This document shows positions 1-6,645 of a DNA stretch of 7,697 bases, piece by piece (the first letter of the stretch is position 1; each line of letters starts with the position of its first letter). The stretch lies in the NCBI GenBank assembly GCA_018899795.1, contig JAHIHJ010000353.1, positions 1-7,697 of the forward strand. The letters are read 5' to 3'. Source of the DNA: Methanobacteriota archaeon. Its GTDB lineage: Archaea; Halobacteriota; Methanosarcinia; Methanosarcinales; Methanoperedenaceae. The position numbers were made by a program, and so were the translations under genes. Below the pieces are notes generated by a model. It was not told where the DNA came from, did not search any database, and saw nothing but the letters and a program-made list of their open reading frames with translations.

Positions 1-718
1 TGCCCAGTGAGTTAGCGGAATCTGCGATGTCGGAAAGACTTGTCCCCCCATCAGGCAGGACGGGTTTGTGCCCTCCAGGCAATATAGGAGTATCAAGGGT
101 TTCGGAGATATCTGACAGGAATATGCTCTGCACATTCATTAAGCGCAGCATGTTCTTTATCTCCCTGATATCGCCGGGAGTGATTATGCCTGTGATTACG
201 TTTATTTTATTATTAGGTTCACCCTTTACTGCCAGCGTTTCCACAAGCGTCCTCAGGGCATTATCATATCCTGTGAGATGCGTGCCAACATAGCTTGGCG
301 TGGATGCCGGGAATATTTTCATCGTATCATCGGTCAACGCTTTCTTTGCTATCAGTTTCACATCGTCGCCTATGGTCTCGCTCATGCACGTGGTACAAAT
401 ACCAATAGCAGCCGGGTTCAGCCTGGACTTGACGTTCTTTATGGCTTCGGTCAGGTTCTTGGCTCCGCCATATACGGCAGCATCCTCGGCAAGCGATGAA
501 ACTGCAACTTCTGCTGATTCCCTGAAATGGCGCGCGATATTGTAGCGGGGATATGTGCTGCATCCCTGCGAACCGTGGACAAGCGGTACGCAGCCGTGAA
601 CTCCCATGTAAGCAAGTATGGCGCCCATGGGCTGACACATCTTGGGCGGATTAATGGTAACGCTTCGAGTTTTACGAACCGTCTTGATAGACTCAGAACT
701 CGGGTTCATTAAAGCCAT
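1..718 (-). CDS. nifK: Nitrogenase MoFe protein beta subunit NifK, N-terminal 239 residues
   Basis: NifK pairs with NifD in the cytoplasmic MoFe protein and holds half of the P-cluster that passes electrons from NifH to the cofactor. The frame runs off the left edge, so only the N-terminal half (239 codons) is present. Visible P-cluster cysteines are C28 (in KMCQPMGA), C53 (in HGSQGC) and C111 (in TTCMSETIGDD). RHFRE (63-67) and VYGGAKNL (82-89) are further family motifs. The N-terminus is short, without the long extension of the Azotobacter protein, as in anaerobe NifK. The ATG follows the nifD TAA with no gap. A strong Shine-Dalgarno GGAGGTGA lies in the last nifD codons, 5 nt before the start, so translation is probably coupled. 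Residue 146 is Thr where Azotobacter has a Ser near the P-cluster. HGSQGC (not HGGQGC) and the absence of a G-subunit gene point to the Mo type. Confidence 0.95.
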   Translation of the reverse strand, partial: MALMNPSSESIKTVRKTRSVTINPPKMCQPMGAILAYMGVHGCVPLVHGSQGCSTYPRYNIARHFRESAEVAVSSLAEDAAVYGGAKNLTEAIKNVKSRLNPAAIGICTTCMSETIGDDVKLIAKKALTDDTMKIFPASTPSYVGTHLTGYDNALRTLVETLAVKGEPNNKINVITGIITPGDIREIKNMLRLMNVQSIFLSDISETLDTPILPGGHKPVLPDGGTSLSDIADSANSLG

Positions 719-2089
719 TTACTTCACCTCCAGTGGCAGGTTTATGAACTTCCACACAGGGCTGTTCACTGCAACATCAATATCTTTTGCAAAATTCACG
801 AATCCCTCAAATCCCGCATACGGACCTTCTTCGTAGGAATGACCGTTGATAAAGGGAATGCCAAGCTTGTATGTCAGGTATTTCTCCTTCAAGCCGCCGA
901 TAAAGAAATCGGGCTTGAGCTTGACAAGGTATTCCTCGATCTCAAGTGCATTGGGGTTGTCTATACAGATATGCCCTGGCTTTGCCTTCTCCATTATTTT
1001 TTCATAATCGTCCTTGTGACCGAACGTTGTTGCCGTGAGGATCGTTTCGATGCCAAGTTCCCGCATCGGTCCCATCCAGTGCCAGGCTCGCGGTGCTCCC
1101 TGGTATATGAAGCACTTCTTTCCATCGAGTCTCTTTCTATAGTGATCGATCAAGGGCTGGTACTTTGCAACCTCTTCTGCTATCACTTTTTCTGCATTTT
1201 CTTCAAGATGGAAGAACTTTCCTACGTCTCGAAGCGCCTGTGCTGTCTGCTCCATTCCAAACAGGGATACATTGATAAAAGGAACCCCGTACTTGTCCTG
1301 GATCATCTTTGCGATATAGGTGGATGACCTCTGGCACTGCACGATATTCAGCTTTGCCCTGTGCATGATTGGAATATCATTATAGGAGGCGTTGCCTGTA
1401 AAAACGGAAAGCACCCGCACGCCCATCCTTTCAAAAAGTGGCTTGACTATCCAGGCATCGCCGTCAATGTTGAATTCACCGACAATGCACATGTCGTAAG
1501 GCGTGGTCTCTTGCGGTTCTGCTGTTCCAACCACTTTTTCAAACAGCGTTCTGTTGGCTATGTGATGACCCAGCGATTGGCTTACGCCCCTGAAACCCTC
1601 GCAGTGGAAAGGTATCACGGGAATTCCTATCTTTTCCTGCGCCTGCTTGCATATCGCTTCGGTGTCGTCGCCTATGAGTCCGACTACGCAGGTGGAATAC
1701 ACGAACACAGCCTTTCCTTCAGGGAACAATTCGTGTGATTCAATTATGGAATTTAATAGCTTTTTAGCACCTCCATATATTACACTTTCTTCTGTCAGGT
1801 CTGTACTGAAGCAGTACTTCCTGTGCAGCTTCGTGTCTGAAAGGTTTCGCCGCGTGCCCCATGTATAGTAGGCACAGCCAATCGGCCCGTGCACCAGTTG
1901 TATTGCGTCCTTTACGGGCCCGCCTACTACTCCCCTGCACCCTGCGAACGTGCAGCCGCGCTCGGTCATGTCACCAGGAACTGTCTGGACATTGCACATG
2001 GGCAAGACCATGTTCTCAGGGTCATGACATACGATATGCGGCTTACGCTGCGGTATAGGGATGTCGCATTCCGGTAATATTGTTGTCAT
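719..2089 (-). CDS. nifD: Nitrogenase MoFe protein alpha subunit NifD
   Basis: NifD carries the FeMo-cofactor and reduces N2 to ammonia. Its 456 residues include the P-cluster cysteines C46 (ERGCTFAG), C72 (HGPIGC) and C134 (STCVVGLIGDD). Cofactor-pocket residues are R80/R81 (TWGTRRNLSD), Q171 and H175 (GVSQSLGHH), the cofactor ligand C252 (NIVQCQRS), R334, K401 (GLKEKY) and the second ligand H417 (GHSYEEGPY). Spacing between these residues follows the Azotobacter protein closely, so the large internal insertion known from Clostridium NifD is absent. C51 is an extra cysteine five residues from P-cluster C46. The ATG at 2089 has AGGAG 9 nt upstream. The gene follows a 112-nt gap after nifI2 that contains a repeat element, and nifK abuts its stop. 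Overall motif style resembles methanogen Mo-nitrogenase. VnfD and AnfD are unlikely because no G-subunit gene follows. Confidence 0.97.
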   Translation of the reverse strand: MTTILPECDIPIPQRKPHIVCHDPENMVLPMCNVQTVPGDMTERGCTFAGCRGVVGGPVKDAIQLVHGPIGCAYYTWGTRRNLSDTKLHRKYCFSTDLTEESVIYGGAKKLLNSIIESHELFPEGKAVFVYSTCVVGLIGDDTEAICKQAQEKIGIPVIPFHCEGFRGVSQSLGHHIANRTLFEKVVGTAEPQETTPYDMCIVGEFNIDGDAWIVKPLFERMGVRVLSVFTGNASYNDIPIMHRAKLNIVQCQRSSTYIAKMIQDKYGVPFINVSLFGMEQTAQALRDVGKFFHLEENAEKVIAEEVAKYQPLIDHYRKRLDGKKCFIYQGAPRAWHWMGPMRELGIETILTATTFGHKDDYEKIMEKAKPGHICIDNPNALEIEEYLVKLKPDFFIGGLKEKYLTYKLGIPFINGHSYEEGPYAGFEGFVNFAKDIDVAVNSPVWKFINLPLEVK

Positions 2090-2125
2090 TTTTTTTCGCT
2101 CCTGTTATCTTATTCTATGAATTTC

Positions 2126-2190
2126 ACCGCAAAGTTCGCAAAGAGCGCAAAGCGTTTTAATATCTGCGTTCATCTGCGTTTATCTGCGGT
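2126..2190. repeat. Composite short-period repeat able to form an imperfect hairpin, between nifI2 and nifD
   Basis: Three 9-nt CGCAAAG-type units (2128-2154) are followed by three 10-nt ATCTGCG-type units (2161-2190). The two arrays are partly complementary: ACCGCA at 2126-2131 pairs with TGCGGT at 2185-2190, and two inner CGCA/TGCG pairs line up at 2137/2175 and 2146/2165. From memory, both motifs resemble dispersed intergenic repeats seen in many environmental bacterial and archaeal genomes. The element sits in the only large gap inside the nif operon. It has no open frame of note. Confidence 0.75.
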
Positions 2191-2201
2191 TCTTTCTCTA
2201 T

Positions 2202-2558
2202 TTATCTCAATGCCTGTTCTCCGCTCTCTCCTGTTCTCACTCTCATAGCATCCTCGACAGGGCACACGAAGACCTTACCGTCCCCTATCTGCCCTGTCTG
2301 GTTTGTTCTTATTATGGTCTCCACTACTTTCGGAACATCGTCGTCTTCGACCACAGTATATATCATCCTCTTTGGAATGAACTGGAGTCTGTTTTCAGTT
2401 TTTACCTCGTTCATTTCATCGTCTGGCTCTATCAAGCCCCTCTGTTTTCCCCTGCCCTCCACGCTTATCATGGTAAGAGCAGGGACGCCTATGCCCAGAA
2501 GACCAGCCTTTGTCTCCTGTAACCTGTGCCTTCGTATTATAGCGATAACTTCCTTCAT
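2202..2558 (-). CDS. nifI2: PII-family nitrogenase regulator NifI2
   Basis: NifI2 is a GlnB/PII relative. In methanogens NifI1 and NifI2 together bind dinitrogenase and switch it off when ammonia is plentiful; 2-oxoglutarate and ATP relieve this. The 118-residue protein starts MKEVIAIIRRHR (beta-1 of the PII fold). A GRGKQRG motif (35-41) leads into a long T-loop (about 42-62) that ends in FIPKRM. The C-terminal PII signature TGQIGDGKVFV spans 88-98, followed by RTGESG (108-113). The uridylylated Tyr of GlnB is not seen in the T-loop. The ATG is 8 nt after the nifI1 stop. The Shine-Dalgarno AGGTGA (2563-2568) overlaps that TAG stop with a 4-nt spacer. The longer T-loop and second position after nifH separate it from NifI1. 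Confidence 0.94.
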   Translation of the reverse strand: MKEVIAIIRRHRLQETKAGLLGIGVPALTMISVEGRGKQRGLIEPDDEMNEVKTENRLQFIPKRMIYTVVEDDDVPKVVETIIRTNQTGQIGDGKVFVCPVEDAMRVRTGESGEQALR

Positions 2559-2566
2559 ATTTTCAC

Positions 2567-2884
2567 CTATAACCCGGATTCTCCAGTCCTCACAGTGTAA
2601 GCTTCCGAAACATCGGTCACGAATATCTTGCCGTCACCGATATTCCCGGTGCGGGCGCTGTTCTGGATAACATTCAAAGCCTTTGGAACGTCTGCATCCT
2701 CCACAACGAGCATCAGCATGACCTTGGGCAGTTCATCGTAACACACGGTGCCTACCCGGATTCCCTTTTGCTTGCCTCTTCCAAAGACGTTCATTTTTGT
2801 GAGGGAAATAAACCCTTCTTTTTCCAGATGCTCCACGACTTTTTCTTCCTTGTTTGGTCTGATTATTGCACGTATCATCTTCAT
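2567..2884 (-). CDS. nifI1: PII-family nitrogenase regulator NifI1
   Basis: NifI1 is the partner of NifI2 in the PII-like complex that reversibly inhibits the MoFe protein. The start is taken at MKMIRAIIRP, giving 105 residues. An upstream in-frame ATG at 2914 would add ten residues that overlap nifH and match nothing in the family. The chosen ATG lies 4 nt after the nifH stop with GAGGTGA (2889-2895) immediately upstream. The GRGKQKG motif (35-41) precedes a short T-loop ending in ELPKVML (51-57). TGNIGDGKIFV (79-89) is the C-terminal PII signature, and RTGESG (99-104) closes the protein. The position of the GlnB uridylylation Tyr is occupied by Val47 in a hand alignment, so control is probably by ligand binding alone. 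It is co-transcribed with nifH by its spacing. Confidence 0.94.
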   Translation of the reverse strand: MKMIRAIIRPNKEEKVVEHLEKEGFISLTKMNVFGRGKQKGIRVGTVCYDELPKVMLMLVVEDADVPKALNVIQNSARTGNIGDGKIFVTDVSEAYTVRTGESGL

Positions 2885-2888
2885 GTTC

Positions 2889-3794
<906 letters not shown>

Positions 3795-3831
3795 TCAATA
3801 ATAAAAACAATTAATTAATCCGAGCAACAAA

Positions 3832-3839
3832 TTTAAAAG
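3832..3839 (+). promoter_or_regulatory. TATA-like box for the biotin operon
   Basis: TTTAAAAG lies about 45 nt before the bioB ATG and is preceded by a purine-rich ACAAA stretch that could be a BRE. It predicts a transcription start near 3860, inside the BirA-like inverted repeat. The AT-rich surroundings limit confidence. Confidence 0.5.
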
Positions 3840-3872
3840 ATTGTAAACTAATACGCACAAAAAGTTGACAAT
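3840..3872. promoter_or_regulatory. BirA-type biotin operator upstream of bioB
   Basis: ATTGTAAACT (3840-3849) and AGTTGACAAT (3863-3872) form an inverted repeat with 9 of 10 positions matching across a 13-nt gap. If the half-sites are counted as TTGTAAAC and GTTGACAA, the gap is 15 nt. The known BirA operator has half-sites close to TTGTAAAC and GTTTACAA spaced about 15 nt, and it has been described in both bacteria and archaea. The site lies between the TATA-like box and the bioB start, where a biotinyl-AMP-bound BirA would repress. BirA itself is not in the window. Confidence 0.8.
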
Positions 3873-3880
3873 GGTAGGTT

Positions 3881-4855
3881 ATGTTCAAAACAATCAAAAC
3901 AAAAATAGAAAACGGTGAACCAATCAACTTTTCAGACGCCCTTGAACTCATGAACCTGGAGGGACATGAATGTATGGAGCTTTTTTCACTGGCAAACAGG
4001 GTGCGTTCACTGCTCGGTAACAGGGTTGACCTCTGCTCCATCATCAATGCAAAATGCGGTATGTGCCCCGAGGATTGTAAATTCTGTACCCAGTCAGTCC
4101 ATAACGATGCGGAAGTTACTCCTTATCCTCTCATGGAGGAGGAAGAGGTACTGAATCTTGCTCTTATGATGCAGGAAGAGGGGGCTGCCAGGTTCTGTAT
4201 CGTTACCAGCGGGAAAGAGGTGGAAAGTGAGGACTTTGAGAAAATCCTGAGATCTATTCGAAGACTGCGCTCAGAAACCGCATTATCAATATGTGTTTCT
4301 ATCGGGGCGCTCACGGAAAAATCTGCCTGGGCTCTTAAAAAAGCAGGAGTGACCCGGATACACCATAACCTTGAAACTTCAGCCGGGTTTTTTAAGAATA
4401 TATGCACCACGCATTCCTATTCTGAAAAAATAAATGTTATACATATAGCAAGGGCAGCAGGTCTTGAAGTATGCTGCGGAGGGATAATAGGAATGGGTGA
4501 ATCAGTCCACGACATGGTGGAGCTTGCTTTCACCCTCAGGGCTCTGGATGTTGATTCCATACCCATCAATATCTTGAATCCGGTCAAAGGGACATCAATT
4601 CTGACCGTAAAACCAGTCAGTCCCATGGAAGTAATCAAGACAATAGCTGTTTTCCGCCTCATTCTCCCAAAAAAAAACATACGTATTGCCGGCGGGAGGG
4701 AAATAAATCTCAGGGATGTGCAGTGTCTTAGCCTTATGGCAGGTGCAAACGGGTTACTCCTGGGAAACTACCTCACAACTCCAGGCAGAGCCCCAAAGGA
4801 TGATATCCAGATGATCAATGACCTTGGGCTTGTTCCCGGTGGTGTGGATGTATAG
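3881..4855 (+). CDS. bioB: Biotin synthase BioB (radical SAM)
   Basis: BioB inserts sulfur into dethiobiotin to make biotin, using S-adenosylmethionine, a [4Fe-4S] cluster and a sacrificial [2Fe-2S] cluster. The 324 residues contain the radical-SAM motif CPEDCKFC (C62, C66, C69). Equivalents of the [2Fe-2S] ligands are C106 (RFC), C138 (SICVSIG), C198 (EVCCGG) and R268 (IRIAGGRE). HHNLETS (161-167), GGIIGMGE (200-207), PINILNPVKGT (228-238) and MAGANG (286-291) are also family motifs. Length is normal. The ATG at 3881 is the earliest possible start because an in-frame TAG lies at 3875-3877. Its ribosome site is poor, with only GGTAGG close to the ATG. It is the first gene of the biotin operon, under the BirA-like operator, and its end overlaps bioW by 8 nt. 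Confidence 0.96.
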   Translation: MFKTIKTKIENGEPINFSDALELMNLEGHECMELFSLANRVRSLLGNRVDLCSIINAKCGMCPEDCKFCTQSVHNDAEVTPYPLMEEEEVLNLALMMQEEGAARFCIVTSGKEVESEDFEKILRSIRRLRSETALSICVSIGALTEKSAWALKKAGVTRIHHNLETSAGFFKNICTTHSYSEKINVIHIARAAGLEVCCGGIIGMGESVHDMVELAFTLRALDVDSIPINILNPVKGTSILTVKPVSPMEVIKTIAVFRLILPKKNIRIAGGREINLRDVQCLSLMAGANGLLLGNYLTTPGRAPKDDIQMINDLGLVPGGVDV

Positions 4856-5642
4856 CGTGAGGATGAGGGCTGAAAAAGACACAAGGCATATATCAGGAGC
4901 AGAGCAGCTCGTCGAAGAAAATGAGATATCGGATGCTGTATCTACGTTGATTGCCCGGGCGCTTTCACATGACAGGGGAAAACCGGATTCTATCAACATA
5001 ACCATCGACGCATTAAAATTGCCTGTCAAATACCTGGCTTCTCTGCCCGTGACATTATTGCGTGTAGAAAATGCAGAGGAAGGCAAAAATATGGCAAGAA
5101 GGCTGCTCAAGTATATTGGACTGCCTTTTTTTTGCATAGAGAAGGCAATTTCCCTGCTTGAAAACGGACCATGTGACGGAGAGAGCATGAGAGGCGCTAT
5201 TGTAATGGATATGGAGGGAAATCGTCTTGAATCTGATAAACAGAGAGGAATAAGGGCATCACGCATGGGTATTACCAAAGAAGCATCCATTGAGCTTGCG
5301 AGAATGCTTTCCGAGCATGGTCTCTCTTCATGTTACACGCATGTGAGCGAAGCGCTGGTCATTGCCACCAAGGTAGCCTCCATAGATGGAACGATAGCTG
5401 AGCTTTGCTGGTCTGACGACCCATCCTATACAGCAGGCTATGTCTCCTCAAAGAAACTGGGTTACATGAGAATACCACACATGAAGCATGAAGGAGATTG
5501 CCGTGGAGGGAGGGTTTTTTTCGTCGATAATATAGACCCGGATATTTACATTCAGGAGATAGAAAAAAGCCAGGTACTTGTCAATAAGCTCGGAGGAATG
5601 AGGGAGAGCTCCAATAATTTAGATAAATATTTAGGAGAATGA
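4848..5642 (+). CDS. bioW: 6-carboxyhexanoate-CoA ligase BioW (pimeloyl-CoA synthetase)
   Basis: BioW joins free pimelate to CoA with ATP, giving the pimeloyl-CoA that BioF uses. From MYSVRMRAEKD the protein has 264 residues, close to the Bacillus enzyme. Family blocks in order are HISGAEQL (14-21), SHDRGKPD (40-47), RGAIVMD (115-121), RGIRASRMG (133-141), ELCWSDDPSYTAGYV (185-199), KKLGYMRIPHMK (202-213) and GGRVFFVD (220-227). The frame is open ten codons further upstream (ATG at 4818), but those codons lie inside bioB and match nothing in the family. The chosen ATG overlaps the bioB stop in ATGTATAG, suggesting coupled translation. Using BioW implies that pimelate comes from a separate source rather than from the BioC-BioH route. 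Confidence 0.94.
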   Translation: MYSVRMRAEKDTRHISGAEQLVEENEISDAVSTLIARALSHDRGKPDSINITIDALKLPVKYLASLPVTLLRVENAEEGKNMARRLLKYIGLPFFCIEKAISLLENGPCDGESMRGAIVMDMEGNRLESDKQRGIRASRMGITKEASIELARMLSEHGLSSCYTHVSEALVIATKVASIDGTIAELCWSDDPSYTAGYVSSKKLGYMRIPHMKHEGDCRGGRVFFVDNIDPDIYIQEIEKSQVLVNKLGGMRESSNNLDKYLGE

Positions 5643-5646
5643 ATAT

Positions 5647-6645
5647 ATGAAACAACAACAGGTTTTCAGGCAGAAAGAGAAATACGCGGCAGCAAATATC
5701 GCTGTCCTGGGCGCAGGCGGTCTTGGAATGGCAGCCGCCAGAATAATTGCACAGAAAAAAGAGATGAGACTTGTGGCTATTGCAGACAAGACCGGTTTTC
5801 TCACAGATGCAAAAGGAATCAATCCGGAAGTCCTGGAGGATAAAAAGCTTGAAGAAATTGGTAATAGTTCTGACGATACCATAGGTGAAATAATCAAAAA
5901 TTCGGGAAATATAGATGGTATTTTTATCGCCCTTCCAAATCTTTCGAATGATTTCATCCCGAATATAGCCTTAAGATTCGCGCAATATGGTTACAGCGGC
6001 GCAATGGTGGACGTCCTTAAACGTTCCCAGGCTGTTGAAATGATGTTCGGGATAGATGAGCGATTAAGGGATACGGGGATAACTTACATAACCGGGGCTG
6101 GCGCCACGCCCGGATTGCTCACGTGCGCGGCTGCACTTGCTGCGAATTCTTTTATGGAGGTCATGGGGGTTGAGATTAACTTCGGCGTTGGTATATCGAA
6201 CTGGGACTCTTACCGCGCCACCATACGCGAAGACATCGCGCATCTTGAAGGATTCAACCTTGATATCGCAGCAAAAATGACTTGCGCACAAATAAAACAA
6301 GAACTGGACAGCAGGAACGGCATTCTGAAACTGACCAGTATGGAGCATGCCGATGATATACTTCTTGAGAGGGCAGGTATCATAGAGCGAAGTCGAGTGA
6401 ACGTCGGAGGCATGGTTGATACAAGAAATCCCAAAAAACCCGTGAGCACTTCTATGACCCTGACAGGAAGGACATTCGACGGCGCTGTTTCAAGCCACAG
6501 GTTCATTCTCGGTGATGAAACTACCATGGCAGCAAATGTCGTGGGACCTGCACTTGGATGGTTGAAAGCCGCAATGGAATTCCACAGGCGCGGCATATAC
6601 GGTGTATTCGGGTCGGCGGATATAATGCCCAGATTCGTGCAATGA
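5647..6645 (+). CDS. bioU: BioU-like Rossmann oxidoreductase, probable suicide KAPA-to-diamine enzyme
   Basis: The N-terminus has a Rossmann NAD(P) motif, VLGAGGLG (20-27), with an acidic D47 ending beta-2. The 332-residue length and overall look are those of saccharopine-dehydrogenase-like oxidoreductases, among which BioU was recognised in cyanobacteria. BioU converts KAPA to the diamino product (as its carbamate) using the side-chain amine of its own lysine, Lys124 in Synechocystis, so each molecule turns over once. Here K125 in VDVLKRSQAVE is at almost the same position. Other conserved-looking blocks are GAGATPGLLT (150-159), VNVGGMVDT and SSHRFILGDETTMAANVVGP. The gene sits between bioW and bioF, where bioA would be expected, and no aminotransferase gene for that step is seen. 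AGGAG lies 9 nt before the ATG. The family call rests on context, length and the Lys position, not on a database search. Confidence 0.82.
   Translation: MKQQQVFRQKEKYAAANIAVLGAGGLGMAAARIIAQKKEMRLVAIADKTGFLTDAKGINPEVLEDKKLEEIGNSSDDTIGEIIKNSGNIDGIFIALPNLSNDFIPNIALRFAQYGYSGAMVDVLKRSQAVEMMFGIDERLRDTGITYITGAGATPGLLTCAAALAANSFMEVMGVEINFGVGISNWDSYRATIREDIAHLEGFNLDIAAKMTCAQIKQELDSRNGILKLTSMEHADDILLERAGIIERSRVNVGGMVDTRNPKKPVSTSMTLTGRTFDGAVSSHRFILGDETTMAANVVGPALGWLKAAMEFHRRGIYGVFGSADIMPRFVQ

Noticed and set aside
718..719. Possible alternative (V or Fe-only) nitrogenase, suggested by some VnfK-like wording in the NifK fragment.
   Set aside because: No G-subunit gene exists between the D and K genes: the nifD stop at 719-721 is directly followed by the nifK ATG at 718. 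NifD carries the Mo-type GLKEKY and NIVQCQRS blocks, and NifK has HGSQGC.
839..1738. Plus-strand open frames of 162 and 125 codons opposite nifD.
   Set aside because: They lie wholly inside nifD on the other strand and their translations show no family motif.
3811..3820. Palindrome ATTAATTAAT in the divergent gap.
   Set aside because: It is a low-complexity AT run with no supporting context.
3865..3870. TTGACA, a perfect bacterial -35 hexamer.
   Set aside because: A matching -10 box would fall inside bioB; the hexamer is part of the right arm of the BirA-like inverted repeat.
4754..5290. A 178-codon minus-strand open frame across bioB and bioW.
   Set aside because: It is a shadow of two well-supported overlapping genes.
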